A stretch of 64,000 bases of DNA from Streptomyces sp. NBC_00572 (GCF_026341815.1 NZ_JAPENX010000002.1:248001-312000), one strand, 5' to 3'; shown: positions 8,579-17,447, numbered from the stretch's first letter. A program made the numbers and translations. The notes: generated by a model from the sequence alone, not told the origin.

Positions 8579-8935
8579 CTACGCCGGCTGTTCCAGGGGT
8601 GCGGGCTCGATCGAGACAGCAGGCGCGGCAACAGGGTTCCGTCCTGCCAACCGGCAGCCGAGGCAGTCGGGATGGCCCTGTCGTGCCCGTGTGTCGCGGA
8701 CGCGCCACGGATGTTGATCGGCCGGCCGCGGCCCCGTGGCCTTGCCCCACCCCGCCAGGTGAAGGAACCAGGTGGCAAGCGCGGCGAGAACCACGACGGT
8801 TCCACCCAGCACCAGTCCCCCGGTCGAACGGGCGGCGAACGCCACGCCCATCGCCGTACAACCAGCAGTGGCTATGCCGGTACCTGTCCAGCCGGCGACC
8901 GTGTGGCCCAGGTCGTGGTCTCCGTGCGCGCTCAC
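8579..8935 (-). CDS. Small membrane protein, HGxxPAAW-like
   Basis: A 118-residue protein starting with a histidine-rich head (MSAHGDHDLGHTVAGWTG) and two hydrophobic segments (about 15-33 and 42-62), followed by GWGKATGPRP and a conserved CLGCRLAGR tail. This matches the small actinobacterial membrane family annotated HGxxPAAW, though the PAAW part reads TVAGW here. Its molecular role is unknown. It is divergent from the marR gene, with a palindrome in the 104-bp spacer, so it may be a target of that regulator. Confidence 0.7.
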   Translation of the reverse strand: MSAHGDHDLGHTVAGWTGTGIATAGCTAMGVAFAARSTGGLVLGGTVVVLAALATWFLHLAGWGKATGPRPADQHPWRVRDTRARQGHPDCLGCRLAGRNPVAAPAVSIEPAPLEQPA

Positions 8936-8999
8936 GGTCGTCTCCTCAGGAAATGGGATGCTGGAGCGGCTGGCCGGGGCCTACCCGCTCAGGAATATC

Positions 9000-9015
9000 T
9001 TATCTCGCAAGATAA
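9000..9015. promoter_or_regulatory. Palindromic operator, MarR type
   Basis: TTATCTCGCAAGATAA is a perfect 6-4-6 inverted repeat (TTATCT / AGATAA) in an AT-rich island 24 bp before the marR start. It lies between marR and the divergent small membrane protein. Size and sequence fit MarR-family sites, so autoregulation is likely. Confidence 0.7.
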
Positions 9016-9039
9016 TTTACTTAGAGGCTAAGGGGATAT

Positions 9040-9549
9040 GTGGTGCAGGGCAAGGTACGTCCGCCGGCGACGGCCGAACACGCGCTCTACGCGATGGACC
9101 GAATGATCGCGACCGCACAATTCGGACAGCAGGACATCGCGCGGCTGCTCGGCCTCAACGTCACGGATCTGACCTGCCTCGGTTTCCTCGTCGAGGCCGC
9201 CACGGCCGGCGAGTCCCTCGTGGCGGGCGACCTCGCCGAGCGGGCCCGACTGACCACCGGCGCGGTGACCGGCGTCCTCAACCGCCTCGAGAAGGCCGAG
9301 TACATCCGCCGCCAGGCGGACCCCCAGGATCGCCGAAAGGTTCGGGTGATCATGGAAGAGTCCGCGCTGGAGCGCATCCTTGAGGCTTACGGCCCCTTCT
9401 ACGAGCGTCTGGGCATGCTCTTCGCCGACTACAGCCCGGACGAGATCGCCGTACTGGCGGACTGGTTCACCCGCGCCAAAGCCCTGCTCCAGGACTCCTT
9501 GGACGAGATCCGCCAGGATGTCTCCGGTTGGTCTCCGTCTGACCGCTGA
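9040..9549 (+). CDS. MarR-family regulator
   Basis: A 169-residue winged-helix regulator. The recognition helix region is TTGAVTGVLNRLEKAEYIRR, followed by the wing DPQDRRKVRVIM, the classic MarR D-x-R-D-R-R signature. N- and C-terminal helices provide dimerisation. The start is GTG at 9040 with AAGGGG five bases upstream; a second GTG follows directly. The palindrome at 9000-9015 is the probable operator. Downstream there is no obvious target on the same strand before the IS remnant, so a partner efflux gene may have been lost, or the divergent membrane gene is the target. Confidence 0.92.
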   Translation: MVQGKVRPPATAEHALYAMDRMIATAQFGQQDIARLLGLNVTDLTCLGFLVEAATAGESLVAGDLAERARLTTGAVTGVLNRLEKAEYIRRQADPQDRRKVRVIMEESALERILEAYGPFYERLGMLFADYSPDEIAVLADWFTRAKALLQDSLDEIRQDVSGWSPSDR

Positions 9550-9869
9550 ACGCCCCGTCGACTCCCACAGCCCACCATCGGCTTCCCCTCGGCGGCTCAG
9601 TGGAGCGTTGTTGCCGGCGACACAACGACGACCTTCCCCACAGCGCCGCGGCAGCAGACGACCCAGGTCAGCCAAGGCGGGACGCTCGGCGACTCGACAC
9701 ACCGCCGGCTTCATCACCCCTCGCAGGCCCTGAAAGGAACCAGCCTGCACACCAACCGTGCAGGCCGCCCTTTACAGGCCGCGCCCGCGGCCCAGCAGCC
9801 CTCAAAGACAGCCAGGACCTGTCCGGCCGATCATGTGACTGGTCCCGCGCGGGATTCGTTGATGTGGGC
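9550..9869. other. Gap before an IS remnant
   Basis: No gene is recognised. The stretch runs from the marR stop to the transposase remnant and may contain the element's left flank; I could not define a terminal inverted repeat. Confidence 0.4.
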
Positions 9870-10425
9870 ATGGGACGGGGCGATCTGACGGATGCCGAGT
9901 GGGAACGGCTGCAGCCGTTCCTGTCCAATGGCAAGAGGCGCTGCGACCCATGGCAGGACCACAGGCACCTGATCGAAGGGAGTCTGCACCGGGTTCGAAC
10001 CGGGGCGCAGTGGCGTGACCTGCCCGAACGGTTCGGCCCGTGGTAGACGGTCCACGAACGCCACCGGCTGTGGTCCGCAGACGGAACGTGGGAGCGTCTG
10101 CTCCAGCGGGTCCAGGCCGCGGCGGACGCGGCCGGTGAGATCGACTGGGACATCTCGGTCGACTCCACCAGCGTCCGTGCGCACCGGCACGCGGCCGGCG
10201 CCCGGACCGACCTGCCGCCGACACCGGCTGCACAGGGGGCAGAGCAGGCAGAACACCAGGACGGGCCGGGCAGGCCTCGCAAGAGGCCGGACAGTGTCGC
10301 GGCTGACAAGCCGTACAGCAACGGACCTTGCCACGAGTCGGTCGCCACTCGCTACGACGAACGCGGCTTCGTCTTCCTCGGCACCACGGCAGCGGCAGCC
10401 CTCGAAGTCTGGCTACGAACGTGGT
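9870..10425 (+). pseudogene. IS5-family transposase, nonsense and internal deletion
   Basis: From ATG 9870 the frame reads a typical IS5-group N terminus (LTDAEWERLQPFL, then GAQWRDLPERFGPW). It hits TAG at 10044 exactly where homologues have CAG, and continues in frame as TVHERHRLWSADGTWERLL and DSTSVRAHRHAAGA, the first DDE aspartate region. The middle of the catalytic domain is missing: RKRPDSVAADKPYSNGPC is followed at once by the C-terminal motif ATRYDERGFVFLGTTAAAAL. With a stop and a deletion the element is dead. Its 3' end overlaps the stop of the convergent gene at 10413-10859. Confidence 0.85.
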
Positions 10426-10859
10426 TCCGGAGGCGATATCTCCTCGTCGTTGCAGCCGTAGTCGGCCCAGTCGGTGAGGAGCTCGGCCAAGCTCGCAAGC
10501 GGCGTTGTCATCGGCCACGGCGCACGTTCCTCGCGGCCTGTCCATGTCAGGTGAACCACAGCCCAGAGGAACGATCGGTCCGCAACACTGAACAGGACGT
10601 CGTCACATCCTCCGCATCGCGCCACGGCGCTGGCCTTCACTCCGTGCAGTGGGTGACCAAGGGGAAGCTCACGATGCAGTTCGATCTCGAAGTCGTGCAT
10701 GCCGTCATCGAGCACCCACCACGGGGCGGGCAGGAGCGATGGGTCATCCGGCATGTGCTGCACCACAGCATCCTTGCAGAACCCCCTCGGCCGACCTTGA
10801 TCGGCCGGACAGTCCCAGGTGATCCCCCGCAACCGGACGGTCCTCAGCGAAGTCTCCAT
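10413..10859 (-). CDS. Hypothetical protein
   Basis: A 148-residue protein of unknown function, rich in Trp and acidic residues, with a CGGCDD motif (two cysteines) and the segment LPAPWWVLDDG. The ATG at 10859 is chosen because GGAAG precedes it and it leaves 32 bp to the AraC-type gene upstream, suggesting one transcript. An internal ATG at 10754 (MPDDPS) is an alternative giving 113 residues, but it lacks a ribosome site. The last few residues are encoded in DNA shared with the transposase remnant, so the native C terminus may have been replaced when the element inserted. Confidence 0.6.
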   Translation of the reverse strand: METSLRTVRLRGITWDCPADQGRPRGFCKDAVVQHMPDDPSLLPAPWWVLDDGMHDFEIELHRELPLGHPLHGVKASAVARCGGCDDVLFSVADRSFLWAVVHLTWTGREERAPWPMTTPLASLAELLTDWADYGCNDEEISPPEPRS

Positions 10860-10891
10860 CGCTGAAGGTCTTCCAGGTCTTCGGACGGTGT

Positions 10892-11794
10892 TCAGCCCCC
10901 GGCGCTCCCGCTGCCCCGTTCGACCGGAATCCACAGCTGGGAGTCGGTCTCCGTGCCGATCTCCACCGGCTCCGTCCGCAGGAGCTCCGGACCTGGCCGG
11001 CTCACGTACGGGTTCGAGGGGAACCAATGCGTGAACACGTCCCGCCACAGCTCCTGGAGGGCGCCCGGATAGGGCCCGTGGTTGTCGAAGACCGCCCATA
11101 TCCCGGCCGGCACGTCGAGGGCGTCCAGGGTGTCGAGCTCCTCGGCGGCCGTCCCAAGACCGGTCGCCACGCCGATCCAGTAGTCCACCTCTGCGCCCTC
11201 CTCCCGGCTGTCGGTCAGGTGCACCACCGCCGACAGGACCCCCTCAGGCTCCCGGTCGGCCAGCTCCTTCATCCGTACGATCGCCTGCTTGTCCAGGCTC
11301 TCCAGGTGCGCCTCGGCGGCCGCGTTGACCCCCTCGTGCACGAGGGGGACCCGGGCCTTCCTGCCGACGACCCGAAACGGCTCCTTCTCCACGATCCGGT
11401 ACCGCATGGTCGTACTCCCTTCGACGACGACACGGAAGGACATGCGCGGCTGCGCCGTGAGCACCGCACCCGTGCGCCGGGCCTCGCCCGGCCCGATGCC
11501 GTGCACCGACCGGAATGCTCGGGCGAACGCCTCGCCCGAGCCGTACCCGTATCGCACCGCGACATCGAGCAGCGTCAGCTCCCCGGCCAGCACCTCGGCC
11601 CCGGCTAGCGTCATCCGCCGCCGCCGCACGTAGACCGGGAGCGGCATTCCGGCGAGCGCGGAGAACAGCCGCCGGAAGTGGTACTCCGACACCGCTGCGA
11701 TCCGGGCCACCTCGGCCATGTCGATCTCCCGGTCGATCTCCCGGTCGAGGCAGGCCTCCAGGTGGTCCAGTGCCTGATTCAGCCGTTCCAGCAC
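10892..11794 (-). CDS. AraC-family regulator with GyrI-like effector domain
   Basis: About 300 residues. The N terminus is a double-HTH AraC domain (IDMAEVARIAAVSEYHFRRL, then LLDVAVRYGYGSGEAFARAF). After a linker, the C-terminal 150 residues match the GyrI/SOUL-like small-molecule domain (RYRIVEKEPFRVVGRKARVP, a mid-domain YWIGVATG, and WAVFDNHGPYPGALQELWRD). This Rob/BmrR-like architecture senses hydrophobic drugs or dyes. The GTG at 11794 is preferred over upstream starts because AAGGAAGGAA lies eight bases before it. The coding start contains a small in-frame repeat (DREIDREID). Confidence 0.85.
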   Translation of the reverse strand: MLERLNQALDHLEACLDREIDREIDMAEVARIAAVSEYHFRRLFSALAGMPLPVYVRRRRMTLAGAEVLAGELTLLDVAVRYGYGSGEAFARAFRSVHGIGPGEARRTGAVLTAQPRMSFRVVVEGSTTMRYRIVEKEPFRVVGRKARVPLVHEGVNAAAEAHLESLDKQAIVRMKELADREPEGVLSAVVHLTDSREEGAEVDYWIGVATGLGTAAEELDTLDALDVPAGIWAVFDNHGPYPGALQELWRDVFTHWFPSNPYVSRPGPELLRTEPVEIGTETDSQLWIPVERGSGSAGG

Positions 11795-12229
11795 GCGTAA
11801 CGTTCCTTCCTTCTTGGGCCGCCTCCACTGCAGGAACGCCCATCCGCCGTGACGACCAGCCGCTGCGGCAACGGTAGCGGCCGGCACCCCAGCCCCAGCC
11901 TCAGCCGGAGTAGCTGACCGCGCGCGGCGCCCTGGCGGTCATCCGTGCTGCGCTCTCGGACACCGGCCGGGCTGTCGTGGCGCACATGCTCGACGAGTGA
12001 TCCCGATGGCTGTTCTCCGTGGGAACAGCTACCACCACGGCTGGTCTTCGGGACAGCCGACAGGGCCGTCAACCGGCCGGGGGAATCAGTAGCGGTCGAA
12101 CGACGGGCCGACCGCGCGGGCGTCCGGCCGCCTTGCCGGGGCAGAGAAGACTTGATCGCGCCCAGCCCGACAAAAGCAGTGCGGGAATTGTTGGGCAGGA
12201 CGCCCCGGCGTTACCTGAGGCTTATACCC
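11795..12229. other. Divergent intergenic region
   Basis: This 435-bp spacer separates the AraC-type gene from the divergent hydrolase. Open frames here have no family features. It should hold both promoters; I could not assign boxes with confidence. Confidence 0.4.
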
Positions 12230-13345
12230 ATGAGCGATATCAAGGGATTCTGTGAGCCTCGGTTTGACGCAGTGCGTGAGGCACTTGCAGCGTCGCTCGG
12301 CAAGGACGACGTGGGCGCCTCGGCGGCCGTCTACGTCGACGGCGAGCCGGTGGTCGACATCTGGGGCGGGTACGCCGATGCGGACCGTTCCGTCAGCTGG
12401 GAGCGCGACACCCTCACCGGCGTGAACTCGACGACCAAGAACATGACCGCCCTGTGTGCGCTGATCCTGGCCGACCGGGGCCGGCTCGATCTGTCGGCGC
12501 CGGTCGCCGCCTATTGGCCCGAGTTCGCCGCGGCAGGCAAGGAGAACGTGCTGGTGCGGCACGTGCTGTCGCACACCGCAGGGCTGCCTGACCTGTCCCG
12601 GCTGACAGCGGTCGAGGAGCTCTACGACTGGGAGAGCGTGACGGCGGATCTGGCCGCGCAGGCACCCGAATGGGAGCCCGGAACGGCCGCCGGCTATCAC
12701 GCGCTCACCTTCGGGTTCCTCGTCGGTGAGATCGTCCGCCGCATCACCGGTCGCAGCCTCGGCGAGTTCTTCGCCGAGGAGGTGGCCGGGCCGCTGGGCG
12801 CGGACTTCCACATCGGGCTCTCCGCCGAGCATGACCACCGCGTCGCGCCGCTGATCCCGCCGCTGTCACTGACTGACGAGTACGCCGCCAGCGCGCCGCT
12901 CGGACCGGACGGTGCACGCCGGGAGCACACCGGTGCCGTGATCCAGGTCAAGGACACCAACTCCGTGGCCTGGCGTCGAGCGCAGATCCCTGCGGTGAAC
13001 GGCTTCGGGAACGCCCGGTCTGTCGCCCGTGTCCAGTCGGTACTGGCAAACCGGGGCTCGGTCGGCGGCGTGCGACTGCTGTCCCCCCAGGGTTGCGAGC
13101 CCGCGTGGCAGGAGGTGTTCTGCGGCGACGATCGCGTCCTGCGGACCCCCATGTCCTGGGCGGTGGGCTTCGGTAGGTTCGGCAACACCTTCGGCTGGGG
13201 CGGCTGGGGCGGTTCGCTGGTGGTGAGCGATCCCGGCTCACGCATGACGGTGGCCTATGTCATGAACCAGATGGTCGATCGCGACCAGCGGGACGACAAC
13301 CGCGGCATGGAGATCGTGATGGCCGCCTACGGCGGACTGCACTGA
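12230..13345 (+). CDS. Beta-lactamase-fold serine hydrolase (esterase-like)
   Basis: A 371-residue class C beta-lactamase/EstB-type enzyme. The nucleophile motif is S67-T-T-K70; Tyr156 in AAGYHALTFG is the second catalytic element (Y-x-A rather than Y-x-N). The third box lies in the C-terminal GWGGWGGS region. No signal peptide is seen, so it is probably cytoplasmic and acts on esters or amides rather than cell-wall peptides. The ATG at 12230 is chosen over the long upstream extension because the family starts close to FCEPRFDAVREAL. It is divergent from the AraC/GyrI regulator, a likely controller. Confidence 0.88.
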   Translation: MSDIKGFCEPRFDAVREALAASLGKDDVGASAAVYVDGEPVVDIWGGYADADRSVSWERDTLTGVNSTTKNMTALCALILADRGRLDLSAPVAAYWPEFAAAGKENVLVRHVLSHTAGLPDLSRLTAVEELYDWESVTADLAAQAPEWEPGTAAGYHALTFGFLVGEIVRRITGRSLGEFFAEEVAGPLGADFHIGLSAEHDHRVAPLIPPLSLTDEYAASAPLGPDGARREHTGAVIQVKDTNSVAWRRAQIPAVNGFGNARSVARVQSVLANRGSVGGVRLLSPQGCEPAWQEVFCGDDRVLRTPMSWAVGFGRFGNTFGWGGWGGSLVVSDPGSRMTVAYVMNQMVDRDQRDDNRGMEIVMAAYGGLH

Positions 13346-13597
13346 CGGCGGCGACGGGCAGTCTGGGCCTGCCCAGGCTGCCCGCTCCCTTCCCCCTCCC
13401 ACTCTCTCTTCCCGCTGGTCCCGCCGGTGGCCGGTCGGCCCGGTGCGTGGTCGGCCGATTCCTCTTCGCTCGGGGCGCGTTCCGGAACTGTCACGGTCCG
13501 CAGTGCGTCTGCCTGCCCTCTTCCGCGGGGAACCGGCCGTGGCCAGAATCTGTCCATGTGAGGGGAATGGTCGGCCACGGCGTCGAGGGGGACGGGC

Positions 13598-15292
13598 ATG
13601 GGCGCATGGGTGATCCCGGGGTATGTCGAGGCCCGGGAGCTGGGTGCGGGTGGCAGTGGGCGCGTGGTGCTTGCCAGGCACGAGGTGACCGGCTTGCCGG
13701 TCGCCGTGAAGTACCTGAGTGAGCGGTTCCGTTCGGACGAGGCGTTCGTGCGGGGGTTCCGGTCCGAAGCCCGGCTCCTCGGGGCCCTGGACAGCCCGTA
13801 TGTCGTCGGGTTCTACGAGTACGTCGAGGCGCCGCGAGGCGCGGCCATCGTGATGGAGCTCGTCGACGGCGTAGCTTTGCGTGCCCTCATCGCGCGGGAG
13901 GGGTCGACGGGTCCCGAGGCCGCCCTCGTCGTACTCAAGGGCTCGCTGCTGGGCCTCGCCGCCGCTCACCGGGCGGGCGTCGTGCACCGCGACTACAAGC
14001 CCGAGAACGTTCTGGTCGCCACCGACGGGTCCTCCAAGCTCGTCGACTTCGGAATCGCGGCCGGCCGGGGCGCCACACCCGGTGTCGCCGGAACGCCCGC
14101 CTACATGGCGCCCGAGCAGTGGAACGGCGCTCCCGCTTCACCGGCGGCCGACGTCTACGCGGCGACCGCGACCTTCTTCGAATGTCTGACGGGCCGTAAG
14201 CCCTTTTCTGGCGACAACTTCGCTGAGCTCGCTCTGCAGCACCTGGACACTCCCGTTCCCGACGGTGAGGCGCCGGAGCCGCTGCGTCCGCTCATCCGGC
14301 GGGGCCTGGCCAAGTCCCCCCACGAGCGGCCCGAGAACGCGGCCGCGTTCGTGACCGAGCTGGAATCGGTCGCCACGGCCGCCTACGGATCGGACTGGGA
14401 GGAGCGCGGCCGGGGACGACTGGCAGCGTTGGCCGCGCTCCTGCCCCTGCTCTTCCCCTCCTCGGGCGGCGGTGCGTCCGAAAGTACGACCGCCCTCGCC
14501 ACCACCACCATGCCGGCCCCGCCGCCGCGCTCCAGGTGGCGATTCCCTCGCGGGGTGCCGGCGGGTGCCGCCGCGCTGCTCCTGGCGCTGCTGCTCGCCC
14601 TCGCCGCGCGGGCCGGCGTCGAGGCGGCGGACGGCGACGAGGCCGCCCAGGCATTCGCGACGACGAGCACCGGGCCGGGCACGTCACCGCCCGAGCCCGG
14701 CACGTCACCGCCATCGCTGTCGTCCCCGGGCCCGGAACTTCCTCCGACAACAACGACTCCGGCGCCCTCCTCCTCCGGGAACACCGGGCCGAGCGCCACC
14801 CCCGCCGGGTCTCCCACGGACGAGACGACGACAGCGACGGCGACCGTGGCCCCTCCCCCGACCTCCTCCGGCTCGGCATCGCCCACCGCGCCCACGTCCA
14901 CTCCCACTTCACCTTCCACCGCAACCCCGCCCACCCCGACCCCGACCACGACTCCCGCTCCCCCTCCTGTCACCGTGACCGCGGTCTCCGTCACGAGCCT
15001 GCGCCAGACGGGGCCGACCGCCGCGTCGGGGACCGTCGAGGTCACGACGGACGGAACGGGACCGGTCACGATCTACGTCGAGTGGTTCACCGGCGACGAG
15101 AAAGGAGCGCCGGGCACGCCCGACGGCTCCGAGACCTACCGGCGTGAGGGAGCCACCAGCTACACCCTCACGCTCGCCCACGACGTCCGGGGCGCCGGAT
15201 GCTACTGGGGGCTGCGCGCGACCACGTACCCCGCCGCCTCGAACGGCGGTTCCCTGCAGCAGATCTTCATCCGGCGGTGCACGATCTCATGA
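13598..15292 (+). CDS. Membrane Ser/Thr protein kinase
   Basis: A 564-residue PASTA-less bacterial kinase. Residues 8-265 are the kinase: glycine loop LGAGGSGRV (15-23), lysine K38 in VAVK, catalytic H130-R-D132, D150-F-G and A171-P-E. The catalytic set is complete. A single membrane helix is at about 321-340, followed by about 120 residues of Pro/Thr/Ser-rich linker and a C-terminal beta-type domain of about 90 residues outside the cell (TVTAVSVTSLRQTGP...IFIRRCTIS). Topology is therefore kinase inside, sensor outside. The stop overlaps the next start (ATGA), so the two proteins are translationally coupled. The start has GGGG upstream. Confidence 0.92.
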   Translation: MGAWVIPGYVEARELGAGGSGRVVLARHEVTGLPVAVKYLSERFRSDEAFVRGFRSEARLLGALDSPYVVGFYEYVEAPRGAAIVMELVDGVALRALIAREGSTGPEAALVVLKGSLLGLAAAHRAGVVHRDYKPENVLVATDGSSKLVDFGIAAGRGATPGVAGTPAYMAPEQWNGAPASPAADVYAATATFFECLTGRKPFSGDNFAELALQHLDTPVPDGEAPEPLRPLIRRGLAKSPHERPENAAAFVTELESVATAAYGSDWEERGRGRLAALAALLPLLFPSSGGGASESTTALATTTMPAPPPRSRWRFPRGVPAGAAALLLALLLALAARAGVEAADGDEAAQAFATTSTGPGTSPPEPGTSPPSLSSPGPELPPTTTTPAPSSSGNTGPSATPAGSPTDETTTATATVAPPPTSSGSASPTAPTSTPTSPSTATPPTPTPTTTPAPPPVTVTAVSVTSLRQTGPTAASGTVEVTTDGTGPVTIYVEWFTGDEKGAPGTPDGSETYRREGATSYTLTLAHDVRGAGCYWGLRATTYPAASNGGSLQQIFIRRCTIS

Positions 15293-15894
15293 ACGACGAC
15301 GACTACAGCGCCACCGAGCTCGGCAGCCACTGGTTCGAGCGTCCGACGCCGGAAGCAACGCCCGACCGGGTGGAAGGCGAAGTGCTGCGGTTCGGGCCGG
15401 GCGTGACCGCGGCAGCCGTCCGGCGTGCCGAGAACAGTCCCACAGTGGTCCAGATCTGGCACGGCACACTTCCCGGAGTCCCCGCGCCACGGCCCGCCCG
15501 CTCCCGATGGCCGTGGCGCTACGCGTTCGCCGCCGTCGTGCTGGTCGCCGTCCTGGTCTTCCTCGCCTGGCGGCAGTACGGGCCCACCGTCGCGGTGCGG
15601 GACGTCACCGTCAGCACACCAGGGCACAGGCTCGACTGCGACAGCACGGCGGACGTGGTGGGCGTGGTGCGCACGGACGGGCGACCGGGCACCCTCACGT
15701 ACCGCTGGGAACGCAGCGACGGAACCCGGTCCGGGGCCCTGACCGAAAAGCTGACTCGCGGACAGAAGGAAGCGAGGCTCCACCTCCTGTGGACCTTCCG
15801 CGGGTCCGGTACGCACCAAGCCGTGGCGCGGCTCGTGATCACCTCCCCCAGCCCCCACTCGTCGGCCGTGACCTTCACGTACCACTGCGGTTGA
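15289..15894 (+). CDS. Single-pass membrane partner of the kinase
   Basis: A 201-residue protein with an acidic N terminus (MNDDDYSATELGSHWFERPT), one transmembrane helix near residues 72-92 (YAFAAVVLVAVLVFLAW) and an extracellular beta-rich domain of about 100 residues. Two cysteines frame that domain (DCDSTADVVG and FTYHCG). The domain shows the same pattern as the kinase's outer domain (VRDVTVST...YRWERSDGTRS...VTFTYHCG against VTAVSVTS...YVEWFTGDEKGA). ATGA overlap with the kinase argues for stoichiometric production. It is probably a substrate or co-sensor of the kinase; no enzyme motif is present. Confidence 0.75.
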   Translation: MNDDDYSATELGSHWFERPTPEATPDRVEGEVLRFGPGVTAAAVRRAENSPTVVQIWHGTLPGVPAPRPARSRWPWRYAFAAVVLVAVLVFLAWRQYGPTVAVRDVTVSTPGHRLDCDSTADVVGVVRTDGRPGTLTYRWERSDGTRSGALTEKLTRGQKEARLHLLWTFRGSGTHQAVARLVITSPSPHSSAVTFTYHCG

Positions 15895-16160
15895 TCGGCA
15901 TAGCGGTACGTGAACACCGGGGACCGCCACTGAGGCGGGCGCGACGGTGAGAGGAGCGTTGCGGCGTCCACCGGACCGGGCGAACGAGCAAGCGCGGGGC
16001 ATGCGGCGCGCCAGGAGCACCGGCTTCATCCGGAACACGACCGGTTGGCGAGCGTCCCGACCCCGCCGCCCTGGCGGCTTCCGCTGTCTCCGCGTGGGGT
16101 GTCCGTACGAGCGTCGCGGACTCGCGCCGTCCGAAGCGTGCCTGGAGGCGCTGCGCGCCT

Positions 16161-16598
16161 TTACACCGCCGCAGAGCCCTCCGCCTCCCTCGTGATCACA
16201 GCGACGGACCGGTTGCGTAGCCGTTCAGCCAGGTACTCGATTTCCACGGACGTGCCGACCATGCCGACGGCCCTGAGTTCGGCGGCCGTCAACCGTGCTT
16301 CACCGAGCGAGAGGTGGTGCGTTTCGCGCAGGGCCTGCAGCACGGGAACGAGGCTGGCTGCCTCGTTCGCAAGGCGTAGCCACACGGCCCCGTGTCTGGT
16401 CAGCAGGGCCTGCCTGATCTCCTCGGGGGCCGGGCCCGTATCCATCTCGCACCATGCGTTCGGGCAGGCTCGGCATTGCCCTTCAACGCCCCACCAGAGC
16501 CGACCACGCTCGATGAACTGCCCTACGTCGCGAACCAACTCGCCGCCACAGCTCGCGCACTGCGATGTGAGTGTCACTCCCTGAGTGGCGGTGATCAT
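16161..16598 (-). CDS. Zinc-ribbon protein with L7/L12-like C-terminal segment
   Basis: A 145-residue protein from ATG 16598 (AAGGGA nine bases upstream). The N terminus has four cysteines in a ribbon arrangement: CASCGGEL at 15-22 and CRACPNAWC about 25 residues later. The middle reads LVPVLQALRETHHLSLGEAR, which resembles the C-terminal helix-turn of ribosomal protein L7/L12 (family pattern VREITGLGLKEAK). Such mini-domains occur in small Streptomyces proteins of unknown role. No operon partner is apparent. The call is motif-based only. Confidence 0.6.
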   Translation of the reverse strand: MITATQGVTLTSQCASCGGELVRDVGQFIERGRLWWGVEGQCRACPNAWCEMDTGPAPEEIRQALLTRHGAVWLRLANEAASLVPVLQALRETHHLSLGEARLTAAELRAVGMVGTSVEIEYLAERLRNRSVAVITREAEGSAAV

Positions 16599-16918
16599 TG
16601 GTCTCGTTCCCTTCGGCACGGATCCGGCTGATCCTGCCGCACACAAGGTGATCCGGCGACCCGATTGTTCGGACATACGAGGTGACAGCGTGCCGGGGTC
16701 GTGCGGCAGTTGATATCGGTGGTGCGGGTGGTAGCACCGTCTGTCTGTCTCGTGCACTGGCACGCAAGGGCCTGGAGGGACCTCCCAGGAAGGTGGTCAG
16801 TGCTGCGGACCTTGCGGTTCCGCGCCCGGGTCGCCGGCCGTTCGGCGCCGAGCAGTCGGACTGTGCCCAGCGTCCGGTAGCCGGTCAGCGGTGTGAGGGG
16901 CCCGGATTCGTCGCGTCG

Positions 16919-17223
16919 TCAGTACGCCTCCAACGACCAGAGGGCGCCCACCTCGTCGTCGGACACGGCGAGCGGGCAGGCGAGGTCCGCGTAGAGGTCG
17001 ATGCAGCACCGTCGCCTTGGTCCAGTAAGACGTCCGAGGGGGCGAAGGCGTATGCGGGCATCGTTCCGCGGGCGATGTTGGTGCGGTCCGAGGTCGATCG
17101 GACCCAGAGCCGCGGATCAGGGACCGGTCGGCGCAGCACGGCATGGGCATGCGTCCAGCGCCCAGCCTTCGTCTGCCAAGGTCCGGTGGCCACGAACGTG
17201 TACCTGGCTTCGAGCAACCGCAT
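16919..17223 (-). pseudogene. Frameshifted hypothetical gene
   Basis: From ATG 17223 the minus strand reads protein-like sequence (MRLLEARYTFVATGPWQTKA, then AYAFAPSDVLLDQGDG). Near 17005 a one-base shift moves the sense into another frame: IDLYADLACPLAVSDDEVGA and LWSLEAY, ending in TGA at 16919-16921. Joined, this would be a protein of about 100 residues. The aromatic-rich composition and sensible C terminus suggest a once-real gene with a single indel. The family is unknown. The surrounding 16599-17326 holds no other gene I can support. Confidence 0.35.
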
Positions 17224-17326
17224 TGCCGCCGCGGGCTCGTTCGGCCGGTAAGTCTGCCGCCTGGCCGACTGTCCGGTAAGTGAGACGGGCTTCTTCGCTG
17301 TAGCCCCACCGTGTGATGATCCCGGC

Positions 17327-17374
17327 ATGCAGCGGCGTCTCATTATTAGCGCCCGCGTGCCGGCACCGAGGTGA
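17327..17374 (+). CDS. Leader peptide, branched-chain amino acid attenuator
   Basis: A 15-codon ORF, MQRRLIISARVPAPR, ending in TGA, too short for routine calling. It holds CTC-ATT-ATT (Leu-Ile-Ile) and a Val codon. Stalling on scarce Leu/Ile/Val-tRNA would occur just upstream of a hairpin (CCTGGG 17375-17380 with CCCAGG 17391-17396) and then an intrinsic terminator (17417-17447). This is the layout of actinobacterial ilvB/leuA attenuators. The controlled gene is the ACT-domain protein at 17514. Confidence 0.6.
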   Translation: MQRRLIISARVPAPR

Positions 17375-17447
17375 CCTGGGGGCGATCCCTCCCAGGCGGC
17401 CCCACCGCCCGCACGCAGACCTCTCGCGTTCCGCGAGGGGTCTTTTT
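17375..17447 (+). promoter_or_regulatory. Transcription attenuator of the ACT-domain gene
   Basis: The first hairpin is CCTGGG (17375-17380) with CCCAGG (17391-17396), directly after the leader stop; a smaller GGCGG/CCGCC pair follows. The second is a strong intrinsic terminator: AGACCTCTCGCG (17417-17428), a 3-base loop, CGCGAGGGGTCT (17432-17443; one G-U pair), then a run of five T. A T-tract terminator placed 66 bp before a start codon, in a genome where U-tracts are rare, is the signature of attenuation rather than of ordinary termination. Which strands form the antiterminator is not resolved by eye. Confidence 0.7.

Noticed and set aside
9992..10001. GGTTCGAACC, like a tRNA T-arm
   Set aside because: It lies inside the transposase remnant as coding sequence, with no acceptor or anticodon stem around it.
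17327..17447. T-box riboswitch
   Set aside because: There is no specifier loop or T-box sequence; a leader peptide with BCAA codons explains the region better.
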